64,000 nucleotides of DNA, taken from positions 62,001 through 126,000 of the forward strand of contig JAEZYD010000006.1 of NCBI GenBank assembly GCA_023419375.1, given 5' to 3'. Below are positions 19,512 through 27,702 of this stretch, piece after piece; within the stretch, counting starts at the first letter, position 1; the number at the start of each line of letters is the position of its first letter. The notes below the pieces were generated by a model that had not been told where the DNA came from, ran no database searches, and was given only the letters and a program-made list of their open reading frames with translations. Origin of the DNA: Pseudomonadota bacterium. Its GTDB lineage: Bacteria; Desulfobacterota; Desulfovibrionia; Desulfovibrionales; Desulfovibrionaceae. The position numbers were made by a program, and so were the translations under genes.

Positions 19512-20875
19512 GCGTGACCCGCCGCTCCGGCTTTCATGGCGGCGGGGCTGTCGTCCTCCGCGGTGTTTCCGGTCTGTCCGCCGGAATGGCTCCAGTAACG
19601 GCGGCTTTCATCCACATAAAGGCGCAGCAGAGCCGTGATGTTGTTTTCCCGGTCAAACATTTTTTCAACGCGGGCGCGGCCTGCCTCGGCCATGCGGCTT
19701 GCGTGCTCACGGTCTTCAACCATATGCCGTACGGCATCGGCAAGAGCGCGCGGGTTGCGTTGCGGGGTAAGCAGGCCGGTTTCTCCGTTGATAATTACTT
19801 CGGAGATGCCGCACACGTCTGTGGCAATGACGGGCATGCCGTGCGAGAGCGCTTCCATGATCACGTTGGGGATGCCGTCGCGGTCGCCGTTGGAATGGAC
19901 AACGCTCGGCATGATGAGCATGTCGTGGTCGAGCATGTAACCGCAGATCTGGTCGTGCGGGATAAAGCCGGGCATGTGCACAATATTTTTAAGGCCCAGC
20001 CGGTCACGCATCCCCATGAGCTTGAGCCGCCAGCGCCCATTGCCCACAAGGGTAAGGCTCACAGGCACGTTTTCTCTTTGCAGGCGCGCCATGGCGGAGA
20101 GCAGGTCGGGGAAACCCTTGGTGCGGGCAAAGCGCCCCACGGCCAGCAGACGGTAAGGGGGGCGCATGCTGACTGCGCATTGCCCCTTGGGGGTAAAGGT
20201 AAGACTGTTGTAAATGGCGTGCACTTTATATTCCTGCCCGGCAGGGCAGAACTTGCGCAGCCAGCTCACATTGGCGTGGTTGTTGGTGCGGATAAAGAGC
20301 GCGTCTGCGGATTTCTCGCGCAGCAGGCCGTCTTCCGGGTAGATGTCGCCAGCGCGGCCTGTAAAGGCAAAGGGGATGCCTGTGAGACGCGAAGCCACCC
20401 ATGATGCCGTTGCCGGGCCGTTGGCCCACGGGGAGTGGATAAGCTTGACGCCATCCCTCACGCACAATTCGGCGAGCAAGAAGCCTGCCATGAAGCACCA
20501 CAGGTTTTCACCCAGAGACTCCATGTTGCGCATGCGATGGAAAAATCCCTTGCGCATGAGACCCAAGACCTTGAGCGGATTGCGTGAAAGTGCACGTATG
20601 AAAGCCCGGAGAATGCGCACCGTGCCACCAACGCCCATACGTTCCACAGGCCCGGTAAACTTGCGCATTTCTTCGCTACAGCCGCTCAGGCTTTTACCAT
20701 ACATAGTATAGGCGCGCACAGGCAAACCCCGCGCCATAAGCTGCACAACCTCGCGAAAGATGAACGTCTCGGAGGAGAGGGGAAACCAAAGCAGGACATA
20801 GGCAACAACCGGCAGGGCGTCCATTTTCGGTCGTGATGCGCTCTGTTCTGCCTCTGCGCCGTTAATATGCGTCAT
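19508..20875 (-). CDS. GT4-family glycosyltransferase (copy 2)
   Basis: A 455-residue GT-B glycosyltransferase with the GT4 donor-site motif DGIPNVIMEALSHGMPVIAT and an N-terminal acceptor domain starting VAYVLLWFPLSSETFIFREV. It is a paralogue of the 17022-18374 gene, the two flanking the deacetylase gene. The ATG at 20875 (GGAG upstream) is preferred to the in-frame start at 20938. Its stop overlaps the deacetylase start by 4 bp. It lies 173 bp downstream of the alpha-oxoamine synthase gene; that gap holds two hairpins that may reduce read-through. Confidence 0.9.
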   Translation of the reverse strand: MTHINGAEAEQSASRPKMDALPVVAYVLLWFPLSSETFIFREVVQLMARGLPVRAYTMYGKSLSGCSEEMRKFTGPVERMGVGGTVRILRAFIRALSRNPLKVLGLMRKGFFHRMRNMESLGENLWCFMAGFLLAELCVRDGVKLIHSPWANGPATASWVASRLTGIPFAFTGRAGDIYPEDGLLREKSADALFIRTNNHANVSWLRKFCPAGQEYKVHAIYNSLTFTPKGQCAVSMRPPYRLLAVGRFARTKGFPDLLSAMARLQRENVPVSLTLVGNGRWRLKLMGMRDRLGLKNIVHMPGFIPHDQICGYMLDHDMLIMPSVVHSNGDRDGIPNVIMEALSHGMPVIATDVCGISEVIINGETGLLTPQRNPRALADAVRHMVEDREHASRMAEAGRARVEKMFDRENNITALLRLYVDESRRYWSHSGGQTGNTAEDDSPAAMKAGAAGHA

Positions 20876-20898
20876 GGTTTTCTCCGCTGCAAACAAGA

Positions 20899-21008
20899 GC
20901 CGGGCCAAATGGCCCGGCACGGCAGACGGAAGTTCCATCTGCCCGAAAATACGAACATGCCGTACAATCGCACAATTGCGACTCTCAAGCGGGCGATGTA
21001 CGCCCGCT
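20899..21008 (-). terminator. Two hairpins between the oxoamine synthase and GT genes; possible attenuator
   Basis: GCCGGGCC (20899-20906) and GGCCCGGC (20911-20918) form a perfect 8-bp stem with a 4-nt loop, followed on the minus strand by TCTTGTTT. A second stem pairs AGCGGGCG (20988-20995) with CGCCCGCT (21001-21008). The weak T tract suggests partial termination or mRNA processing rather than a full stop. Confidence 0.45.
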
Positions 21009-21048
21009 CAAGCGACAGTTCGACCACGCAACACGGGTCGCTATGAAG

Positions 21049-22368
21049 TTACGCCTGCCCGCTCTCGCTGGCGTTCTGGCGCTTGTAGTCGTCCACAATG
21101 GCCCAGGCCTTGGGGATTTCTTCCTTCACCGCATCCAGCGCCGTGCGGATATGTTCTTCCGTATGGGCTGCGGAAAGGAAGAAACGCAGACGGTCAGTGC
21201 CTTCTTTGACAGCAGGGAAGGTGATGGGCATCACATAGATGCCGCGCTTGAACAGTGCGTTGGACAAAAAGCCTGCGACCATGGGGTCGCCCACCATGAC
21301 CGGCACAACGGCGTAGCCCTGGGCAGCGCCCGTATCAAGGCCAATGCTGGCGGCGTAGTCCACAAAGAAGTGCGAAATCTTCTGCAGCTTGTGCACCCGC
21401 TCGGGTTCGCGCAGCATGATGTCCAGAGCCTTGTGGCAGGCCACGGCAATGATGGGGGGCATGCCCACGCTGAAAACAAAGCCCGGCGAACCGTACTTGA
21501 GGAATTCGATCAGCTCGTGGCTGCCGGCAATGAAGCCGCCGCAACCGCACATGGATTTGGAGAGCGTGCTCATCCACATATCCACATCGCTGGGATCAAT
21601 ATTGAAATGCTCGTGCGCGCCACGGCCCGTTGCGCCAAGCACGCCAAGGGAGTGGGCTTCGTCCACAAGCAGCATGCAGTCGTAACGTTTTTTCAGCTCA
21701 ATGATGCGCGGCAGATCGGGGATGTTGCCGTCCATGCTGAACAGGCCTTCGGTAACAATAACGGCGCGCTTGTGCTCGCCGCGTTTGGCCTTGAGCATTT
21801 CTTCGAGGGCATCACAATCGTTGTGGGCGTATGAGTAGCGCGATGCGCCGGAAAGACGCGCGCCCTGAACCAGCGAGTTGTGAGCCAGGCCATCGTGGAA
21901 GATGGCGTCGCGGTGGCCGAAAAGAAAGCCAAGCGTGGAAACGTTGGTGGCGTGGCCGCTCACATAGACGATGCAGTCTTCCACCCCGTACAGGTCGGCA
22001 AAGGCGCGCTCAAGCTCACGGTGGGGCGGACGTTCGCCGCCGACCAGGCGGCTGGCGCCAGCAGAGGTGCCGTAAATGGCAGCGGCTTCGCTGACGGCAG
22101 CGGTGATCTCGGGGTGCGCGTTGATATCCAGATAGTCGTACGTGGAAAAATTGAGATATTCTTTGCCGGAAATGAACGTGGTGGCCTTGGCCGCGCGCTC
22201 ATGGCAAAGAAACAGAGGATTTTCCATCCCCATCTTGGCTCCCATTTCCACAAGCCGATCAAAGGCGAGCTTGGAACGCGTGCGGTTAAATCCGGAAGCG
22301 CTGCTTTCGGCGGCGGCGGGAGTTTGCACCGCCTCTTGGCCAGCCTGATAGGAATGGTTGTTCTTCAT
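21049..22368 (-). CDS. Alpha-oxoamine synthase (AONS / serine palmitoyltransferase / CqsA family)
   Basis: A 439-residue PLP enzyme of the family that condenses an amino acid with an acyl thioester, losing CO2, to give an alpha-amino ketone. Family features: GTSAGASRLVGG (100-111), the substrate-site His in DGLAHNS (H163), VDEAHS (235-240) whose Asp contacts the PLP ring nitrogen, and the Schiff-base lysine K271 in STLSKSMCGCGG. The N-terminal extension of about 50 residues is longer than BioF's. It is divergent from a PKS-like gene with a carrier domain and not near biotin genes, so a carrier-bound acyl substrate is more likely than biotin synthesis. The ATG at 22368 has GAGG upstream. Confidence 0.88.
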   Translation of the reverse strand: MKNNHSYQAGQEAVQTPAAAESSASGFNRTRSKLAFDRLVEMGAKMGMENPLFLCHERAAKATTFISGKEYLNFSTYDYLDINAHPEITAAVSEAAAIYGTSAGASRLVGGERPPHRELERAFADLYGVEDCIVYVSGHATNVSTLGFLFGHRDAIFHDGLAHNSLVQGARLSGASRYSYAHNDCDALEEMLKAKRGEHKRAVIVTEGLFSMDGNIPDLPRIIELKKRYDCMLLVDEAHSLGVLGATGRGAHEHFNIDPSDVDMWMSTLSKSMCGCGGFIAGSHELIEFLKYGSPGFVFSVGMPPIIAVACHKALDIMLREPERVHKLQKISHFFVDYAASIGLDTGAAQGYAVVPVMVGDPMVAGFLSNALFKRGIYVMPITFPAVKEGTDRLRFFLSAAHTEEHIRTALDAVKEEIPKAWAIVDDYKRQNASESGQA

Positions 22369-22457
22369 GCCTCGTCCTCGTAAATTTGTCCAAAAAAGCC
22401 ATGCCTGGTGGGCCAGATGAGGGCCGAAATCCGGCAGGCGCAACATTGTAAGGAGTC

Positions 22458-22486
22458 AGTATAGCCAAAGCAAGATGTTATGGCAA
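22458..22486 (-). promoter_or_regulatory. Sigma-70 promoter of the leftward biosynthesis operon
   Basis: On the minus strand: TTGCCA (22481-22486), exactly 17 bp, TATACT (22458-22463). It gives a leader of about 80 nt before the oxoamine synthase gene. Confidence 0.65.
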
Positions 22487-22572
22487 GTCGCGTGTGGGGC
22501 GGCTCTGTTGAAAGCTTTGCAGGCGGCGCAGTTCTGTTGGGCTGCGCGGTAAAAGAGTTTGCGGGTGCTGTC

Positions 22573-22601
22573 TGGACAAGCATGGTAATATCTACTAACA
22601 T
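22573..22601 (+). promoter_or_regulatory. Candidate promoter of the rightward biosynthesis operon
   Basis: TGGACA (22573-22578), 17 bp, TAACAT (22596-22601); an overlapping CATAAT at 22599-22604 is an alternative -10 box. It faces away from the promoter at 22458-22486; the 90 bp between them is the natural place for a shared regulator, but no clear palindrome is seen there. Confidence 0.4.
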
Positions 22602-22691
22602 AATTCTTTACCCAAATGGCTGCTATGCCCCTTTTGCCCTGCCTCGGCCCTGTCGGGTTGCCGGGCCTTGGCCCTTTACAGGCACAAAGAT

Positions 22692-25600
22692 ATGCGTCAG
22701 GACAACGAAAATCCAGTACCAGGCACCCTCCAGGACGAAATAGTTCTCGATGGCGTGCGTTATGCCAACCTGCAACAGGCTGGGCAGCAGTGGCGCATCG
22801 GTGCCGTCAACCCCGCATGGCGGCAGGAATTACTGGCTCTGCCAGCAAATCCTGATACCGAAGCCCTTGCCCGGCTGGAAGCGCGCGGTCTGTGGATTGC
22901 GCCGGAGCGGGCAGGCGGGCCGCCGCCCCTGGCGGTGATGTGTTGCGGCCTTGGGTCTGTCTGGCCCGGAATGGGCCGTGAGCTGTACGACAATTTTCCC
23001 GCAGCCCGGGCAGCCATGGATCGCATTGCCGCCGTGGCGGACTGGGACATCCTTGGCCTTATGGATGAAACGGGTGTGGAGAAAATCAGCCTCACCCGCT
23101 GGCAGTCTCCTTACGTATTCATGCTGGAGTACGCCCAGTGGAGCGTGTTGTCTTCGCTGGGGCTGAGCCCTTCTCTTTTTTGCGGCCATAGCCTTGGCGA
23201 GATGATAGCACTCTGTTTTTCAGGCATACTGGCCCCAGAAGTGGCGTGGTATATTCTGGATACGCGCGCCGTACACATGTCTGAGCTGGAGGCTGGGGCC
23301 TCCCGCGAAACAGGCATGATGGCCGTGCACGCAGATGCCGAAATCATCAACGAAGCCTGCGCCACATGGCCCGCGCTCTATGTTTCCAACTACAACACGC
23401 CGCATCAGTTCATTCTGAGCGGCCCCCGCGGGGTGTTGCAGGAAGCCCGCAAGAGCCTGCGCAAACGCCGCATTCCTGCCATTGTGCTCAATGTGAGCCT
23501 GGCTTTCCACCATCCCAGCATGCGCGTGCTGCGCGACATTTCTTTGCGCCGCCTGAGCGCCCTCGACATGTCTGCGCCCGAAAGACCCATGCTGAGCGGT
23601 ATTACCGCAGACTTCTATCCTGAAGACCAGCCCTCCATCTGCCAGTACATCGCCGATCTTGATGAAAATTCCGTGCGGTGGACAGAATGTGTGCAGACCA
23701 TGTGGAACCGCGAGGGCATCCGGTATTTTCTTGAGCTTGGCCCGCAGGATACGTTGTGCAGCCTTGCGGCTGACAATGAGCCGCAGGCAAAATGCCTGAC
23801 CGCTGGGCGCAAGGGGAAAGAAGTCGAGGGCATGCGGCAGGCCTGCGCTCACCTGTATTCGTTGGGGTATCTGCGGCGGGATGCTGTGGCCCGGCGGGCA
23901 CGGCAGGCGGCAAGTGGAGGCGAAGCCCGCTTGTTGGCCTGCAAGCCGGCGCCTCACTGCGGTTTACGCCCTGCTGTGGTTGGCAATGGTGCCCTTGCCT
24001 GCGCTTCGGCGGCGTCAGATGCACCGCAATCCAGTATCATGGACACCGAAAAGGTTGAACTTGCCGCCCCTGTCAACGATGTCTCTGATTCCGCGCCTGC
24101 AGCGGCATCCTATGCCGAAAGCATGACGGCGGTTTTGCAAATTCTGGCGCAGGCCTGCGGCAGGCCGGTTGAGGATCTGCGGCCAGAAATGGACCTGCGG
24201 TATGATCTCGCCCTGCGCTCCAGCCGCTTCCCCCATATTGTGCAGGATGTGGAAAAAGCCCTTGGCATTACCGTCAATTTTGAGGATTTGCTGCAGGTAT
24301 CAACCATTGGAGATCTTGGCCGGGTGCTTTCCGGCGGTTCCGCATTTGCCGGGCAGGCTGAGCATGCCGCAGAAAGGGCCAGTGCAACTGCAAAACTCTG
24401 TGCGGAGCCTCTGCGCAGGTTTGCCCCCCTTAAGGCCTTGCCCGCTGTTGGGAACAATAGTGATCTGCGCCTTGAACCTCTGCCGCTTGATCCCAGTGCT
24501 TCAGGGATAAATCTGCAGCCCGGCGATGTGCTGCTCCTCTGCGTGCTGGATGCTCACATATTGCCCCGCCTGCTGAGCGGCATTGCCCCCCTGGGATGCG
24601 TGCTGGGGGTGCCCCGGCCGCTGCTTGAGCGGTGCGCGCCCCTTGCCAGGGCCGGGGCAAGCCTGGTGCCGCTTGATATCGACCTGGGGAAAGACGGAGA
24701 AACCGCTCTTATAGCCAGTCAAGTGCTGAAGGCCGTAACAGATTTCGCTCAGGCACAGGGCCGAGTGGACGGGCTGTTTTTTGTGCCGCCGGTTCCGGCT
24801 GGCATCCTGGTTGCGCCTTCTGCCGATGATGTGCCGCCACATGCCGCGCCTGAACGTCTTGGTGCGTTGATGGATGCGGCGATTGCGGCCGCCGCTCCGC
24901 ACGGCTTGCGCTTTGTCGGCTGTTGCTCCGTGCTGCCGCCCGCAGCGGAAAACTGTGTTTTTGACGCCCCGCTGGAAAAAGCCCTGGATGCAGCAGCTCA
25001 CGCTCATAATGTGGCTGTGCGGGCAATCCGTATGTTGCACGGCCCTGAAAGAGCGAGCCTCGATGAATGGGGCGACATGTTGGCGCGTGAACTTCTTTGC
25101 GGCACAGCCGAGCAGGTAATCTGGGCGCGGCCCGGAGCCCTTGACGGCCCGGTTGTGTGCGAGGAGCCACCCGCCCGGGACATCATCAAGGAGAACCCAT
25201 TGAGGTTCCCGCTGGTGTTTCCTGAGCCACAGCCCGCATACCGCTCAACCGCCACCCTGTTCCAGGGGGGCTGCCATTTTTCGCATTTTGCCGACAAAAT
25301 TTTGGCGCTGCACGGCGCACAGCAGGGAAACTGCCTTGGGGCTGAAGTGCCGCGTCTGCCGGTTTGCCGCGGCCTGGAGGCCATGCTCGAGAGCTCGAGG
25401 CAAGCTTTGCCCTGGCTGACGGTTACGGGCTTTTGCGATTTGCGGTTTTTTGATGCTCCGGAACTGCCGCCCGGCATTACCCGCGAATGCCGGGTGACCG
25501 CCGAGGCGGAACCCTGGCTGATGCAGGAAAAAGTCATGACGCGCATGTGCCGCAGTGAGCTTACAGTGCGTGGATTGACGCCCAATGGCAGGCATACAGC

Positions 25601-26189
25601 ACAGTACGCGCCGGTGAGCGAGGGCATGGTGTGGCTCGCGGCCCATCGCAGCAGTGTGCGCCCCCTGTGGGAAGAGGTGCCTGCGGCCGCCTCCGTGACA
25701 AGCCCTGTGCTAGACACCGGACCATTCTATCGTGCGGCCGGATTGGGCCGCGAGTGGCGCTTGGTGGAAAACTTCTGTGCGCTGCCCGATGACTTGTTTT
25801 CTGGCGCGCTGAGTTTGCCCCAGACATGCATTGCCCCCGAAGCTGATTCTGGCTATACTGGGGATATGCTTGTGGTGGAGGGCGTGTTGCAGGCTGCAAG
25901 GCTTGCCATAACGTCCGAATACTCCAAGGATTTTTCTGACACTGCCGCTCTTGCTGCCGCCATGCAGGAGTGGGTTTTGCATGCTGTGGGTTTTATCCGC
26001 ATCGGGCCAGCCCGTGCGGACGGCCCCTTGCGCATATTGATGCAGCGTTCCTGGGCCAATGCACGGTTGCGTCGTTTTGACGCGCAGGTCATTGATCAGG
26101 AAGGGCACGTTTTTTTGACAATTCACCATCTTGAATTTGACCGAAGTGATCAGGCCGGGCTTTTCCCTGTCGTGAATCCCTCGGCATAA
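22692..26189 (+). CDS. Polyketide-synthase-like protein without ketosynthase (AT - carrier - KR-like - DH-like)
   Basis: A 1165-residue cytoplasmic protein. Residues ~80-375 are a malonyl/acyl-transferase domain with nucleophile S167 in GHSLGE, Q138 upstream and the catalytic His in FHHPS (273/274). Residues ~477-548 resemble an acyl carrier domain, but the usual DSL is replaced by RSS (LALRSSRFP), making S510 the candidate phosphopantetheine site. Residues ~600-815 look like a Rossmann ketoreductase-type region without the catalytic Tyr/Lys pattern. Residues ~850-1165 look like a PKS dehydratase double hotdog; the second half has YRAAGLGREW, but the catalytic Asp is replaced by E1063 (VVEGVLQ) and no HxxxGxxxxP is found. 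No ketosynthase is seen here or in the rest of the window. The ATG at 22692 is used; a TTG at 22668 is possible. Divergent to the oxoamine synthase, its likely partner. Confidence 0.8.
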   Translation: MRQDNENPVPGTLQDEIVLDGVRYANLQQAGQQWRIGAVNPAWRQELLALPANPDTEALARLEARGLWIAPERAGGPPPLAVMCCGLGSVWPGMGRELYDNFPAARAAMDRIAAVADWDILGLMDETGVEKISLTRWQSPYVFMLEYAQWSVLSSLGLSPSLFCGHSLGEMIALCFSGILAPEVAWYILDTRAVHMSELEAGASRETGMMAVHADAEIINEACATWPALYVSNYNTPHQFILSGPRGVLQEARKSLRKRRIPAIVLNVSLAFHHPSMRVLRDISLRRLSALDMSAPERPMLSGITADFYPEDQPSICQYIADLDENSVRWTECVQTMWNREGIRYFLELGPQDTLCSLAADNEPQAKCLTAGRKGKEVEGMRQACAHLYSLGYLRRDAVARRARQAASGGEARLLACKPAPHCGLRPAVVGNGALACASAASDAPQSSIMDTEKVELAAPVNDVSDSAPAAASYAESMTAVLQILAQACGRPVEDLRPEMDLRYDLALRSSRFPHIVQDVEKALGITVNFEDLLQVSTIGDLGRVLSGGSAFAGQAEHAAERASATAKLCAEPLRRFAPLKALPAVGNNSDLRLEPLPLDPSASGINLQPGDVLLLCVLDAHILPRLLSGIAPLGCVLGVPRPLLERCAPLARAGASLVPLDIDLGKDGETALIASQVLKAVTDFAQAQGRVDGLFFVPPVPAGILVAPSADDVPPHAAPERLGALMDAAIAAAAPHGLRFVGCCSVLPPAAENCVFDAPLEKALDAAAHAHNVAVRAIRMLHGPERASLDEWGDMLARELLCGTAEQVIWARPGALDGPVVCEEPPARDIIKENPLRFPLVFPEPQPAYRSTATLFQGGCHFSHFADKILALHGAQQGNCLGAEVPRLPVCRGLEAMLESSRQALPWLTVTGFCDLRFFDAPELPPGITRECRVTAEAEPWLMQEKVMTRMCRSELTVRGLTPNGRHTAQYAPVSEGMVWLAAHRSSVRPLWEEVPAAASVTSPVLDTGPFYRAAGLGREWRLVENFCALPDDLFSGALSLPQTCIAPEADSGYTGDMLVVEGVLQAARLAITSEYSKDFSDTAALAAAMQEWVLHAVGFIRIGPARADGPLRILMQRSWANARLRRFDAQVIDQEGHVFLTIHHLEFDRSDQAGLFPVVNPSA

Positions 26190-26241
26190 ACACTCAATCT
26201 GCTCAGCGTCGCGCAAAGCGCAACGGCGCAAAGGGTGCCAG

Positions 26242-27702
26242 ATGCTCACTGCACAAGCAAACCTTACTACACGTCTTTTTCTGCCGCTGCTGCTTGTGGC
26301 GGCCCTGCTTGCCGGAGCCTGTTCCAACAAGGCCGGGCTCAAGTCGCCGGAACTTCCCGCCAAGCACTGGCTTGAAGAAGCCCCGGGCGTGCCTGTTGAA
26401 AACAAGGCCAAGCTCGAAGCCGCTGTGCCGAACCTCTATGATCCCAAGAAGGTTTTTTCCTTTGAAGATTGCGTGTTCCTGACCATCCAGCAGTCGCCTG
26501 CCCTGGTCAACAGCGCCGTGAATATTGAAATCAAGCGTCTTGCCCAGACTGACGCCGTGTGGAAGTATCTTCCCGAGCCGCGCATGAATTTTACCGTGTC
26601 CAATAACCTGACCCGGTATAATATGGACAATAAAGATACGCCCAGCGATTACGGCCAGGCCCGGTTCCGCGTGGGCTTTTATGCCGCCTTCCCCAATCCC
26701 ATGGCCACCTATTTTGAGCACAAGGTGCAGTCAGCCATGGTCAATCTGGCAATCTCCACACACCGCAAAGCCGTGGGTAAGGCTATTGGCAAGATTGGCG
26801 AGGCCTATCTCCAACTTCAGGCCCAGCAGAAGATTGTGGAAGCGCAGAAAGAGCTGCTGCCTCTCGGCAAGGAGCTTGTGGATTACTGGAAGAAGGTTGA
26901 AGCCGTTGATGGCCGCCAGGGTGTTTCGCTCAACATGGCCATTCAGCACCAGCGTGAGCTTGAACTCAAGCTGGAGCAGACCAAGATGCGGGAAATCATG
27001 CAGCGTACGCAGCTCAAGATTCTTGCTGGCGTTGAGCCGCAGCAAAGGCTTGAGGTGGATACCAAGAGCGCTGATTCCGTTCTTGCCGGTTTTGATGGCC
27101 ACAAGCTCACCTGGGAAGAACGCTGGCCTGCCACAGAAGATGACTTGCTGCTTCGCGGTCAGGTAACTCTGGGCGATTACAACATCATGGTTGCCTGGGC
27201 CCAGTATATGCCGACCATGTCCATTGCCGTGAATAATAATCCTCCGTCTGGTCAGTATCAGCCCCCGAGTGGGACTGAAGACACGTTTTTGCATCTGACC
27301 TTTGACTTTCCGCTTATTGACTGGGGCCGCAGATATCGGGGCGTACAGACTGCGCGTATGGTCAAGGCCCAGGCCTTCCACGAACTGGCCCGCAAGCGTA
27401 CGGACTACTCCAACAAATGGCTCCAGAGCGAACAGCGGGTAGCCCTTGCAGAAACGGAACTCAAGCTTGCCAAGACCCGTCTGGACACGGCCAGCATGCA
27501 GTACAAGGAATCCCAGATTTCTTTCCACGAAGGCATTGCGCAGTTGCCCGACATGGCCTCCAAACAGGAGGACATGGTTCAGGCGCGCATCGCCTACATC
27601 AATGCCGAGCTTGACTATAAACTGGCCCAGCTTGAATGGATGGATCTGTCAAATTCTCTGGCCCAACGCTTCCTCGGCCTGCCTGCTAAGGAGTTGCTGT
27701 AA
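26242..27702 (+). CDS. TolC/NodT-type outer-membrane efflux lipoprotein
   Basis: A 486-residue outer-membrane factor with a lipoprotein signal (LLAGAC, C27). Long helical stretches with abundant Gln/Glu/Lys/Ala, in two internally similar halves, are typical of the TolC alpha-barrel, which trimerises to span the periplasm and outer membrane. It begins 52 bp after the PKS-like gene and its stop shares one base with the start of the HlyD-like gene (TAATG), so the genes are one operon. It should give the envelope exit for the product of this locus. Confidence 0.88.
   Translation: MLTAQANLTTRLFLPLLLVAALLAGACSNKAGLKSPELPAKHWLEEAPGVPVENKAKLEAAVPNLYDPKKVFSFEDCVFLTIQQSPALVNSAVNIEIKRLAQTDAVWKYLPEPRMNFTVSNNLTRYNMDNKDTPSDYGQARFRVGFYAAFPNPMATYFEHKVQSAMVNLAISTHRKAVGKAIGKIGEAYLQLQAQQKIVEAQKELLPLGKELVDYWKKVEAVDGRQGVSLNMAIQHQRELELKLEQTKMREIMQRTQLKILAGVEPQQRLEVDTKSADSVLAGFDGHKLTWEERWPATEDDLLLRGQVTLGDYNIMVAWAQYMPTMSIAVNNNPPSGQYQPPSGTEDTFLHLTFDFPLIDWGRRYRGVQTARMVKAQAFHELARKRTDYSNKWLQSEQRVALAETELKLAKTRLDTASMQYKESQISFHEGIAQLPDMASKQEDMVQARIAYINAELDYKLAQLEWMDLSNSLAQRFLGLPAKELL

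Noticed and set aside
21049..22368. BioF of a biotin operon
   Set aside because: No other biotin gene is near, the protein has an N-terminal extension, and it faces a carrier-domain protein.
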